DNA from: Aegilops tauschii subsp. strangulata
Lineage: Eukaryota > Streptophyta > Magnoliopsida > Poales > Poaceae
Direction: 5' to 3'
Length of the DNA: 64,000 nt
NCBI RefSeq assembly: GCF_002575655.3
Contig: NC_053040.3
Location: 460,212,780 to 460,276,779, forward strand
Positions within the stretch are counted from its first letter, which is position 1. The number at the start of each line of letters is the position of its first letter. Positions 22,103 to 33,807 of this stretch are shown one piece after another. A program made the translations under genes and the position numbers. The notes beneath the pieces were generated by a model. The model was given only the letters and a program-made list of their open reading frames with translations, had not been told where the DNA came from and searched no databases.

Positions 22103-24681
22103 GTGTCGTTGTCAGAAGGTTCGATGGCTCCATCTATCATCTACAACAATACTGCCCTGAGGGAGGTCTTTCTCCCCGGTCAGATCTTTGTGTTCGGCGG
22201 CTTCGCACTGCGGGCCAACTCGCTTGGCCATCTAGAGCAGATCGACGGCTATGCCCCAGGTCACCAAATTAGTTCTGGAAATCTGGATTACGTCACTGAT
22301 ATCCTAGGAGACTTGATCTTCCAAGGGTTCACAACCCCAACCTCCGCTCTGGCCCTAGATCCGGAGCGCATCATCAGGTCCGAAGACGGGATTCCTGAGC
22401 CCGCCGGACTATCTGCGGCCACTAAGCCTAGTGCGGGAGAGCCGCAGGAAATAGTGTCGCTGGCAACCACCAGAAAGCCGGACTCTTCCCCGGACACTGG
22501 CTCCGAACCCTCAGAGTTAGCATCGTGTGAGCTCGGCCAAGAAGTCTCCTTCCCGCCGTACTCCACAGACTCCTTTCTCCCTGGGCAAACCTCGCCTTTA
22601 AGCGAGGCTCTGGACTTGATGCGATCCCTCGTCATTACAGAGGAGCAACGTCCGAACCACGCCCAGCCCGGACAAGGGGCTGAGAGCGGGGAATTTTACG
22701 TCCCACCCACCACCCACTTCATAGCCACTGTCGAAGACTTAACAGACATGCTCGATTACGGCTCCGAAGACATCGACGGTATGGACGACGATGCCGGAGA
22801 GGAGCAGGCCCAAAACCCACCGTTCACTAGACGTTGGACGGCCACCTCTTCATATGACGTGTATATGGTGGTTACACCCAAAGAGGGTGACGGTGATAAC
22901 GAGAAAAATCCAGTCGAGGATAAACCTCCTGAGATGCAACCAAAGTGACGACGTCAGCGGCGCCGCTCTAAATCACGCCGTGGAAAAGATAGCAATACCG
23001 GCATGAGAGACAACAATACTCCGGACGATGTTGAAAACCAGGAAGAACCCGTCGAGCCAACCTCCGAATAGGACGATCGGGAAGATGGGCAAGTTAGCCC
23101 TGATGAACAGGCCGTAAACGAAGACTCGGAGGACATCAATTATCTTCCACTATCCGAGGATGAGGTGAGCCTCGGCGACGAAGACTTTATCGTGCCTGAA
23201 GAACCTCTCGAGCAGGAGCGCTTTCAGCACCGGCTAATAGCCACTGCAAGGAGCCTGAAAAAGAAGCAGCAGCAACTTCAAGCTGACCAAGACCTACTCA
23301 ACGACAGGTGGACTAATGTCCTGGCAGCTGAGGAATACAGCCTCGAGCGCCCAACCAAAAGTTACCCGAAGCGTAAACTACTACCTCAATTCGATGAAGA
23401 GGCATAGGAGCCCGTACCATCAACGCGTAACGCGGCTGACCGACCACCACGTGGCCGGGACAAAGCGGCAGCTTAAGACGAACACCAGAACATACCACCT
23501 CGCTGTAAAGGTAGATACACAACAGCTCGGGGATACACATATGACCTGCGGCATGACCTGGAAAATAGGGAAGGTCAGACCAGATCGATCTACAGATCGC
23601 GGGGGCGTGCCCGGCGCGCAACGACGGCTATCTAGCCGGACGTGACAAGCATAACCACGTCCGGGCCGAAAACCACATACGGTCTCCATCCGAGCTACGT
23701 CGCAACTTGGCCCGGTATAGAGGCGCCGCACACCCCCTCTGCTTCATTGATGGAGTAATGGAGCACGAATTCCCAGAAGGGTTTAAACCCGTAAATATCG
23801 AATCATACAATGGAACAACAGATCCCGCGGTACGGATTGAGGACTTTCTTCTCCATATCCATATGGCCCGCAGCGATGATCTGCATGCCATGAAATACCT
23901 CCTGCTAAAACTCAAGGGACCAGCTCGGCACTGGTTAAACAGCCTGCCCGAAAACTCTATTGGCAGCTGGGAGGACTTGGAAGACGCCTTCCGCGACAAC
24001 CTGCAAGGCACATACATTCGACCTCTGGATGCCGATGACTTAAGTCACATAGTTCAACAGCCCGGAGAGTCAGCCAGGAAAGTCTGGACTAGGTTCCTAA
24101 CTAAAAAGAACCAGATCGTCGACTGTTCGGCTGCTGAAGCCCTAGCGGCCTTTAAGCATAGCATCCACGATGAATGGCTCGCCCGACACCTCGGCCAAGA
24201 AAAGCTGAAGTCCATGGCAGCCCTCACGGCACTTATGACCCGCTTTTGCGCGGGCGAAGATAGTTGGCTAGCCCGTAGCAATAACACTGCAAGCGAACCT
24301 GGCACCGCTGAAGCCAGAAATAGCAACGGCAAGCCCCGATGCAATAGGCACAAGCATCGAAGCAACGGTGACAATACCGATGACACGGCGATCAACGCCG
24401 GATTCAGTGGCTCCAAGTCCGGCCAGCGGAAGAAGCCATTTAAACGAACCAATCCGGGCTCATCCAGCTTGGACCGCATACTCGATCGTCCGTGTCAGAA
24501 CCATGGCACCCCCGATAAACCAGCCAATCATACCAACAGAAGCTGTTGGGTCTTTAAACAGGCCGACAAGATAAATACCGAGAACAAGGAGAAGTGGTCG
24601 CAAAGTGAGGACGAAGACGAGGAGCCCCGTCCGCCGAACACGGGGGGAAAGAAGAAGTTTCCCCCCAAGTTAAAACGGTGA
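22103..24681 (+). pseudogene. gag of element B, partly intact
   Basis: Residues of the N-terminal region run openly from 22103 to 22948 and again at 23165-23407 in the same frame. They are separated by a TGA (22946-22948) and a TAG near 23068. A TAG at 23405-23407 and a frameshift precede an open 324-codon stretch (23707-24681). That stretch holds the whole capsid-type gag domain, with FPEGFKPVNIESYNGTTDP, the LKGPARHWLNSLPENSIGSW block and FWTRFL-like VWTRFLTKKNQIVDC. It also holds the C..HGTPDKPANHTNRSCWV knuckle-like motif and a basic tail. The stop TGA at 24679-24681 overlaps the protease frame. Best preserved gag core of the three copies. Confidence 0.88.
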
Positions 24682-25399
24682 GCATGATATACGTTACTCA
24701 TATCCCCAAGAGGGAGCGCAAACGTGCGCTCAGGGACGTCTACGCGATAGAGCCAGTCGCCCCAAAATTCAACCCATGGTCGTCCTGCCCGATCACCTTC
24801 GATCGCAGGGACCATCCGACCAGTATCCGTCACAGCGGCTCAGCCGCACTGGTCCTCGACCCAATAATTGATGGATTCCACCTGACGCGAGTCCTCATGG
24901 ACGGTGGTAGCAGCCTCAACCTACTCTATCAGGATACAGTTCGCAAGATGGGCATCAACCCTCAAGGATCAAGCCCACAGAAACTACCTTTAAAGGAGTA
25001 ATACCAGGTGTAGAGGCTCGCTGCACGGGCTCAGTGACATTGGAAGTCGTCTTCGGATCCCCAGACAACTTCCGAAGCGAAGACTTGATCTTCGACATCG
25101 TCCCCTTCTGCAGTGGCTACCACGCACTGCTCGGACGAACCGCATTTGCTCGCTTCAATGCGGTACCACACTATGCCTACCTCAAACTCAAGATGCCTGG
25201 ACCACGCGGCGTCATAATAGTCAATGGAAATACGGAACGCTCCCTCCGTATTGAGGAGCACACCGCAGCCCTGGCAGCGGAGGTACAGAGCGGCCTTATT
25301 AAGCAGAATATAAATTCAGCGGCCAAGCTCCCGGACACTGTCAAACAAGTCCGGACTACTCTGCAACATGACGGTCCAGCTCGTCAGGAGTTCGACTAA
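24678..25399 (+). pseudogene. Retropepsin of element B, frameshifted
   Basis: This begins in the -1 frame relative to the end of gag, overlapping its TGA. It carries the THIPKRERKRALRDVYAIEP linker and LVLDPIIDGF..RVLMDGGSSLNLLY with the protease active site. One base is lost around 24960 relative to element A. A TAG at about 25012 replaces a TGG present in E. The C-terminal part continues in the frame at 25034-25399. No RT, RNase H or integrase follows. Confidence 0.82.
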
Positions 25400-26399
25400 C
25401 AATTCGGCCTCCATCCCAGCCCTGACCAAATGGCGGCGTACGTACCGCGCGTACATAACTACGCACTCAAGATACCATGGGCAAAGACGGAGGCATACCT
25501 CGATTATGGTCCACAATACGGCTCGACCTTCCTTAGGCACACTTACTTTCTATTTTCTTCTTATCCTTTTCAGGTTTCTTTTCCACAGGCCCCTCACGAC
25601 GGCCTGCTCATCGACCCTTTCGAAGGATGGATACACCAAGGCGGCAAGCAGCATAGACGTGTGGGTGAATTTCTAGGTGGTCTTCTTGGCGATCACTCTA
25701 CCTGTTTTCAGGACCCGCACACAGCTCCCTCTTGGTTTCGGCATGTTAAATAGCCCTGTTGCCTATCGCACTATTTGTACAAATACGCTTTGACATATTA
25801 ATCAAATTATAATGGAAACAGTTTGCGGCCCAACTTATGTGGCACTGGCTTACTACTTCATTTTATTCCGATATTCTCATCCATTGCACCCGTACACTTT
25901 GGTACGCTTTAATTCGCCAGGGGCTTCACTACGCTCCGTACTATGGCAACAAAGTCCGAACACTTTTTACAGTATATTTCGGCACCCCGACTTCAGCATT
26001 ATATGCATCGGCTCCGAATCATGTCTTTGGTCAATAGTTGGGTTGCCCGGCTCCTGTGCTTACTACCTTACGTTCCGCCCTATCGGCTAGGGTAGTAAAG
26101 GGAGAACTACTACGATTGTGTTTCTGGTTTATCCGGGTAAACACCTCAGTAGAGAAAGCTGAAAACTGACTATCATGATGCGGCGAGAGCTGGTCAGCTA
26201 TTCGGAGGTTCAAAATCTCTTGCAATTCTTTCCCGCATTATACGATGGATCGGCCTCCACCCGATCAGGTGTCTATAGCACCCTAGTCCGGATTAACATA
26301 TCCTAACTAGGGGTTGCGCCTACATTTCTCGTTTCAAACTCCTATGGCTAAGTGAGGGTGATAAAGCCACATAGTCCGATTGCCTGGTTCGTTGCGCTG
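25400..26399 (+). other. Non-coding interior of element B before the D insertion
   Basis: Corresponds to 20634-21605 of A. Small frames at 25430-25753 and 25812-26090 are not conserved as proteins in E. Element D entered at 26400-26404 (AACAC). Confidence 0.65.
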
Positions 26400-26404
26400 A
26401 ACAC

Positions 26405-26999
26405 TGATACGTCTCCAACGTATCTATAATTTATGAAGTATTCATGCTATTATATAATCTGTTTTGGATGTTTACGGGCTTTACTAAACACTTTTATATT
26501 ATTTTTGGGACTAACCTATTAACCGGAGGCCCAGCCCAAATTGTTGTTTTCTTGCCTATTTCAGTGTTTCGAAGAAAAGGAATATAAAACGGAGTCCAAA
26601 AGGAATGAAACCTTCGGGAGAGTTATTTTTGGAACAGAAGCAATCCAGGAGACTTGGAGTAGACGTCAGGGAAGCTTCGAGGGAGCCACGAGGCAGGGAG
26701 GCGCGCCCTACCCCCTGGGGGCGCCCCCACCCTCGTGGGCCCCTCGTGGCTCCCCTGACCGTCTTCTTTCGCCTATATATGTCCATATACCCTAAAAACA
26801 TCGAGGAGCAGAATAGATCGGGAGTTCCGCCGCCGCAAGCCTCTGTAGCCATGAAAAACCAATCGGGACCCTATTCCAGCACCCTGCCGGAGGGGGAATC
26901 CTTCACCGGTGGCCATCTTCATCATCCCAGCGATCTCCATGACGAGGAGGGAGTAGTTCACCCTCGGGGCTGAGGGTATGTAATAGTAGCTATGTGTTT

Positions 27000-27036
<37 letters not shown>

Positions 27037-28037
27037 TTCTTGATTTGGCACGATCTTGATGTATCACGAGCTTTGCTATTATAGTTGGATCTTATGATGT
27101 TTCTCCCCCTCTACTCTCTTGTATGGATTGAGTTTTCCCTTTGAAGTGATCTTATAGGATTGAGTCTTTAAGCATTTGAGAACACTTTATGTATGACTTG
27201 CATGTGCTTATCTGTGGTCACAATGGAATATTCACGTGATCTACTTGATGTATGTTTTGGTGATCAACTTGCGGGTTCCGTTTGTGAACTTATGCATAGG
27301 GGTTGGCACACGTTTTCATCTTGACTCTCCGGTAGAAACTTTGGGGTACTCTTTGAAGTTCTTTGTGTTGGCTGAATAGATGAATCTGAGATTGTGTGAT
27401 GCATATCATATAATCATACCCACGGATACTTGAGGTGACATTGGAGTATCTAGGTGACATTAGGGTTTTGGTTGATTTGTGTCTTAAGGTGTTATTCTAG
27501 TACGAACTCTTGAATAGATCGATCCGAAAGAATAATTTTGAGGTGGTTTCGTACCCTACAATAATCTCTTCGTTTGTTCTCCGCTATTAGTGACTTTGGG
27601 GTGACTCTTTGTTGCATGTTGAGGGATAGTTATATGATCCAATTATGTTATTATTGTTGAGAGAACTTGCACTAGTGAAAGTATGAACCTTAGGCCTTGT
27701 TTCCTAGCATTGCAATACCGTTTACGCTCACTTTTACCATTAGTTACCTTGCTGTATTTACATTTTCAGATTACAAAAAACCTATATCTACCATCCATAT
27801 TGCACTTGTATCACCATCTCTTCGCCGAACTAGTGCACCTATACAATTTACCATTGTATTGGGTGTGTTCGGGACACAAGAGACTCTTTGCTATTTGGTT
27901 GTAGGGTTGTTTGAGAGAGACCATCTTCATCCTACCCTTAGGTCAACCACTTGAGGGAAATTTGCTACTGTCCTACAAACCACTGCACTTGGAGGCCCAA
28001 CAACGTCTACAAGAAGAAGGTTGCGTAGTAGACATCA
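26405..28037 (+). repeat. 5' LTR of element D
   Basis: 1633 bp, TGATACGTCTCC..AGACATCA. A GC-rich GGCGCGCC..GGGGGCGCCCCC block near 26700-26735 precedes a CCTATATATG TATA-like box near 26772. A (CT)n run of about 16 units lies near 27002-27033. Confidence 0.93.
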
Positions 28038-28047
28038 AGCTCTTTTC

Positions 28048-28065
28048 TGGCGCCGTTGCCGGGGA
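28048..28065 (+). promoter_or_regulatory. Primer-binding site of element D (tRNA-Asp type)
   Basis: TGGCGCCGTTGCCGGGGA lies 10 bp after the 5' LTR. It complements the acceptor end of plant tRNA-Asp, the usual primer for Athila/Tat lineages. Confidence 0.85.
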
Positions 28066-28160
28066 GGTGAGTGCTTGAAGGTATATCTTTAGATCTTGCA
28101 ATCGAATCTTTTTGTTTCTTGTTTTATCACTAGTTAGTATATAAAAGAAAACTACAAAAA

Positions 28161-28937
28161 ATGGAATTAAGGGTGCCTCATATGCTTCATCTTTTTAATA
28201 TCTTTCGTGAAAATGACGGGAAGGAAAATTGTGCTCAAGTACTAGAAGAAGAATTACATAGAATGCTTGGCATAAAATATGTGAATGATGAGCATGATTG
28301 CAATGTTGTTAGTATGAATTCCTTGAATATCCATGATGCTAATGATATGCAAAGCCACAAGCTTGGGGAAGTTATGTTTGATGAAGATGATATGTTTAGT
28401 CCCCCAAGCTTTGATGAGCAAATTTATTATGATGAAAGCATGCTTCCTATTTATGATGATTATTGTGATGACACGTATGCTATAAAGAATAAAGATAACC
28501 ATGAAACTTGTCATCATGATTTTAATTTTCAATTGGATTATGCTTCACATGATAGTTATTTTGTTGAGTTTGCTCCCACTACTATTCACGAGAACAAATT
28601 TGCTTATGTGGAGAGTAGTAAAATTTCTATGCAAGTAGATCATGAAAAGAATGCTTTATGTGCTGGTCATATGGTTGAATTCATCCATTATGCTACTGAA
28701 AATTATTATGAGGGAGGAACATATGCTTGTAAGAATTGCAATAATATCAAGTTTCCTCTCTATGTGCTTAAAGTTTTGAAGTTATGCTTGTTCTGCCTTC
28801 CTATGCTAGTTGATTATTGTTCCCATAAGTTGTTTGCTCACAAAATCCCTATGCATAGGAAGTGGGTTAGACTTAAATGTGCTAGTCATATTCTTCATGA
28901 TGCTTCCATTATGTTTCAATTCTTATCTTTTATGTGA
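28161..28937 (+). CDS. Element D ORF, unknown protein
   Basis: An open frame of 258 codons starting at an A-rich ATG context 96 bp after the primer site. I do not recognise a domain. The N-terminal third is acidic with many Asp/Tyr (YYDES..IYDDYCDDTYA). The middle is His/Asp-rich. The C-terminal third has Cys/Leu-rich hydrophobic segments (FPLYVLKVLKLCLFCLPMLVDYC) followed by a basic MHRKWVRLKCA segment. There is no zinc knuckle and no protease or RT motif. It is the only ORF of this non-autonomous element. The element's own mobility proteins must come from a partner. It may be a remnant of gag or a family-specific protein; I cannot decide. Confidence 0.6.
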   Translation: MELRVPHMLHLFNIFRENDGKENCAQVLEEELHRMLGIKYVNDEHDCNVVSMNSLNIHDANDMQSHKLGEVMFDEDDMFSPPSFDEQIYYDESMLPIYDDYCDDTYAIKNKDNHETCHHDFNFQLDYASHDSYFVEFAPTTIHENKFAYVESSKISMQVDHEKNALCAGHMVEFIHYATENYYEGGTYACKNCNNIKFPLYVLKVLKLCLFCLPMLVDYCSHKLFAHKIPMHRKWVRLKCASHILHDASIMFQFLSFM

Positions 28938-31900
28938 GCATCATTGAAATCATCATGCCTAGCTAAAAAGGCATTAAAGAAAATGGCTTGTTGGGAGACA
29001 ACCCAATATTTACCCCTACTGCTTTTGTGTGTTCACATGATTAAGATACTGTAGTAATCATGTTTTATAGCTTTTGTTTCAATAAAAGTGCCAAGTAGAA
29101 CCTTTGGGAAGACTTGGGTGGAGGTTAATGTGATCTTGCTGTAAAAAACAGAAACTTTGTGCTCACGAGTTTAGCTGTCATTTTTTACAGAAGAGTGATT
29201 TTAAGTTCATTATTTTTTAAGAAGATTAATAGACAAATTCCTCGGGTCCACAAATTTATTTCAGAATTTTTGGAGTTCCAGAAGTACACGTTTGATACAT
29301 ATTACTACAGACTGTTCTGTTTTTGACAGATTCTGTTTTCTATGTGTTGTTTGCTTATTTTGATGAATCTATGAGTAGTATCGGAGGGTATGAACCATAG
29401 ACAAGTTGGAATACGGTAGATATTACATCAATATGAATTTAGAATGAGTTCACAAAAGTACCTAAGTGGTGGTTTTATTTTCTTATACTAACGGAGCTCA
29501 TAAGATTTTCTGTTGAGTTTTGTGTTGTGAAGTTTTCAAGTTTTGGGTAACGATTCGATGGACTATGGAATAAGGAGTGGCAAGAGCCTAAGCTCTGGGA
29601 TTCCCAAGGCACCCCAAGGTAATATTCAAGGACAACCAAGAGCCTAAGCTTGGGAATGCCCCGGATGGCATCCCCTCTTTCGTCTTTGTTCATCGGTAAC
29701 TTTACTTGGAGCTATATTTTTATTCACCACATGATATGTGTTTTGCTTGGAGAGTCATTTTCTTTTGTTAGTATTTGCTTTCTGTTATTTAGAATAATGT
29801 TTTGCATCTCTATTTTCAATAAAAATGTCGAGGATAGCCTTTACCATGCTTATTTTACAAGTCTACATGTTGCTGTTTGAAAACAGAAAGTTTACCGCTG
29901 TTGCAAAAATTCCCTTGAAAAGTCAGAATGCGATAAATTTACTACAGTGGGAATTTTCTTTCATAATTTTTTAAGCTAGGGAAGTATGGATCTTGCTACA
30001 TTCTTTACAGACTGTCCTGTTTAGACAGATTGCTGTTATGTTTGCATTGTTTGCATATGTTTGCTAGTTTAATGATTCTATTTGAGGATAAGACTATTAA
30101 ATATGCGGAGGCATTTATTATGCAATGTTGAATAATAATTTTAGTGATTTTCTACAGTATAGTATGATAAGGTTTTTGCATTGGTTTATACTAACTTATC
30201 TCATGAGTCCTTGTTGAGTTTTGTGTGGATGAAGCTTTTGAGATTTAGGAAGACCGTGATATGAGAGGAATTAAGGAGACACAAAAGCTCAAGCTTGGGG
30301 ATTCCCAAAGGCATCCCAAGATAATATTTCAATAAGTCTCAAGCGTCTAAGCTTGGGGATGCCCCGGTTGGCATCCCACCTTTCTTCTTCGACAACTATC
30401 GGTTAGTATCGGTTGATCCTAAGTTTTTGCTTCTTCACATGATGTTTGCTATTCTTAGAATGTCATTTTTTTTGCTTGTTGTTTGAATAAAATATCAAGA
30501 TCTGAAATTATTAAATGAGAGTGAGTCTTCACAAAGCTACATAATTATTTAACTACTCATTGATCTTCACTTATATCTTTTTGGAGTAGTTTGTCATTTA
30601 CTCGTATGCTTCACTTATATCCTATGAGAAATAGTTGAATGATTTGAATATCATAAATCTGAAATTATATATGTTTCATACGCTTATCCCATGGGGAGTA
30701 ATGACTTCACATATAAGAAGTAGAGGTGGTAAATTTATTGAAGGTTAGCAAACATTGTATTGGTCACTTGAACAATTCATGAAAGAATATTGAGGGAAGA
30801 GAGATTTCACATATAAATATACTATCTTGGACATCTTTTGTAATTGTGAGCACTCATTAAAATATGACATGTTAAAAGGTTGATGTTGGACAAGGAAGAC
30901 AACGTAATGGGTTATGTTTTCTTATATCTGAAATAAAGTATATTGTCATGGATCATTCAACATGCTGAGCTTGCCTTTCCCCCTCATGCTAGCCAAATTC
31001 TTTGCACCAAGTAGAGATACTGCTTGTGCTTCTGAATACCCCTTAAAACTAGTTTTGCCATGAGAGTCCACCATACCTACCTATGGATTGAGTAAGATCC
31101 TTCAAGTAAGTTGTCATCGGAGCATGCAATAAAAATTGCTTTCTTAATATGTATGATCTATTAGTGCGAAGAAAATAAGCTTTATACGAACTTGTGATAG
31201 GGAAGAAATAAAAGCGACGAACTGCATAATAAAGGTCTCTATCACAAGGGGCAATATAAAGTGACGTTCTTTTGCATTAATATTTTGTGCATCCAACTTT
31301 AAAAGCTCATGACAACCTCTGCTTCCCTCTGCGAAGGGCCTATCTTTTATTCTTGTCTTATTCCTTATGCAAGGGTCTTGGTGATCTTCACCTTTCCTTT
31401 TTACATTTTATCCTTTGGCAATCACATTGTGTTGGAAAGATCCTGATATATATATATATCCAATTGGATGTAAGGCATCATGAACTATTATTGTTGACAT
31501 TACCCTTGAGGTAAAAGGTTGGGAGGCGAATCTATAAGCCCCTATCTTTCTCTGTGTCTGATTAAAACTTTGAACCCATAAATATCACGTGAGTGTTAGC
31601 AATTGTGAAAGATTAAGTGATAGTTGAGTATGTGAAGTTTGCTGAATCAAAGCTCTGACATAGACCCTTCCTGAAAATACGATGAATTGTAATTGTTTGA
31701 TGACTACTAACACGGTTTGTTAGTTTTCAAGAAAGTTTATGATCTATACTTTAACATGTGAATAGCTTGTTACTTGATCATGAGAAGCTTTATGATATGA
31801 GCTACTGTTATGACATATAATGATGCTAGAAAAGGTGATTGAAATTATCATTGATCAAACTTGTGCACCTGCTAGCATTCACAGTTCACAAATTATTTCT

Positions 31901-31949
31901 CTTATCATTTACCTACTCGAGGACGAGCAGGAATTAAGCTTGGGGATGC
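28938..31949 (+). other. Long non-coding interior of element D
   Basis: Three kb with no gene. Just after the ORF stop, a GGCTTGTTGGGAGACAACCCAA hairpin-type motif (28984-29005) is shared with element C. Several copies of an AAGCTTGGGGATGCC / GGCATCCC motif occur at about 29648, 30293 and 30350. They resemble the polypurine region just before the 3' LTR (31936-31949). A Tourist or other insertion is not evident. Confidence 0.65.
31936..31949 (+). promoter_or_regulatory. Polypurine region of element D
   Basis: AAGCTTGGGGATGC lies directly before the TG of the 3' LTR. The same GAGGACGAGCAGGAATTAAGC context precedes the second LTR of element C. Confidence 0.65.
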
Positions 31950-33591
31950 TGATACGTCTCCAACGTATCTATAATTTATGAAGTATTTATGCTATTATAT
32001 TATCTGTTTTGGATGTTTATGGGCTTTACTAAACACTTTTATATTATTTTTGGGACTAACCTATTAACCGGAGGCCCAGCCCAAATTGTTGTTTTCTTGC
32101 CTATTTCAGTGTTTCGAAGAAAAGGAATACCAAATGGAGTCCAAACGGAATGAAACCTTCGGGAGAGTTATTTTTGGAACGGAAGCAATCCAGGAGACTT
32201 GGAGTTGACGTCAGGGAAGCTTCGAGGGAGCTACGAGGCAGGGAGGCGCGCCCTACCCCCCTGGGCACGCCCCCACCCTCGTGGGCCCCTTGTGGCTCCC
32301 CTGACCGACTTCTTTCGCCTATATAAGTCAATATACCCAAAATACATCGAGGAGCTGAATAGATCGGGAGTTCCACCGCCGCAAGCCTCTGTAGCCATGA
32401 AAAACCAATCGGGACCCTGTTCCAGCACCCTGCCGGAGGGGGAATCCTTCACCGGTGGCCATCTTCATCATCCCGCCGATCTCCATGACGAGGAGGGAGT
32501 AGTTCACCCTCGGGGCTAAGGGTATGTACTAGTAGCTATGTGTTTGATCTCTCTCTCTCTCTCTCTCGTGTTCTTGGTTTGGCACGATCTTGATGTATCG
32601 CGAGCTTTGCTATTATAGTTGGATCTTATGATGTTTCTCCCCCTCTACTCTCTTGTAATGGATTGAGTTTTCCCTTTGAAGTGATCTTATCGGATTGAGT
32701 CTTTAAGGATTTGAGAACACATTATGTATGTCTTGCATGTGCTTATCTGTGGTGACAATGGGATATTCACGTGATCTACTTGATGTATGTTTTGGTGATC
32801 AACTTGCGGGTTCCATTTGTGAACTTATGCGTAGGGGTTGGCACACGTTTTCGTCTTGACTCTCCGGTAGAAACTTTGGGGCATTCTTTGAAGTTCTTTG
32901 TGTTGGTTGAATAGATGAATCTGAGATTGTGTGATGCTTATCGTATAATCATACCCACGTATACTTGAGGTGACATTGGAGTATCTAGGTGACATTAGGG
33001 TTTTGGTTGATTTGTGTCTTAAGGTGTTATTCTAGTACGAACTCTTGAATAGATCAATCCGAAAGAGTAACTTTGAGGTGGTTTCGTACCCTACAATAAT
33101 CTCTTCGTTTGTTCTCCACTATTAGTGACTTTGGAGTGACTCTTTGTTGCATGTTGAGGGATAGTTATATGATCCAATTATGTTATTATTGTTGAGAGAA
33201 CTTGCACTAGTGAAAGTATGAACCTTAGGCCTTGTTTCCTAACATTGCAATACGGTTTACGCTCACTTTTACCATTAGTTACCTAGTTGTTTTTATATTT
33301 TCAGATTACAAAAACCTATATCTACCATCCATATTGCACTTGTATCACCATCTCTTCGCTGAACTAGTGCACCTATACAATTTACCATTGTATTGGGTGT
33401 GTTGGGGACACAAGAGACTCTTTGCTATTTGGTTGCAGGGTTGTTTGAGAGAGACCATCTTCATCCGACGCCTTCCACGGATTGATAAACCTTAGGTCAT
33501 CCACTTGAGGGGAATTTGCTACTGTCCTACAAACCTCTGCACTTGGAGGCCCAACAACGTCTACAAGAAGAAGGTTGCGTATTAGACATCA
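31950..33591 (+). repeat. 3' LTR of element D
   Basis: 1642 bp and close to the 5' LTR, differing by scattered substitutions. Its (CT)n run is shorter (near 32548-32568). About 20 extra bases near 33468-33490 are missing from the 5' LTR. It ends AGACATCA followed by the AACAC duplication. Confidence 0.93.
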
Positions 33592-33807
33592 AACACCTCC
33601 TTCAAGGACCAAACTTTTGGATCAAGAGTGTTTAGATTTTAACCCGAACACCCCCGTACTACCTACGTGGGGGCTGAAGCCGACGACTGGCCAACTCTTA
33701 GATTCAACAAAACGGCCGCACAGGAGGTAAAATTTTAAATAAACAACGAGCACTATATTACATATCGGCTTTGTTTCATAATACAGGACGGGATAGCATG
33801 AATGTAT

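Larger units (their letters stand above)
26405..33591 (+). mobile_element. Element D: complete non-autonomous Gypsy with Athila-type primer site
   Basis: 7187 bp, with LTRs at 26405-28037 and 31950-33591 and the target duplication AACAC at 26400-26404 and 33592-33596. The primer-binding site at 28048 (TGGCGCCGTTGCCGGGGA) is complementary to the 3' end of tRNA-Asp, as in Athila/Tat elements. The interior has one ORF (28161-28937) and about 3 kb of non-coding sequence. No gag domain, protease, RT or integrase is seen. The intact ends and closely similar LTRs indicate fairly recent movement, so its proteins must come from elsewhere. Confidence 0.92.

Noticed and set aside
28161..28937. ORF of element D as a virus-derived gene
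   Set aside because: No viral motif. It lies between a tRNA-Asp-like primer site and LTRs of a retrotransposon.
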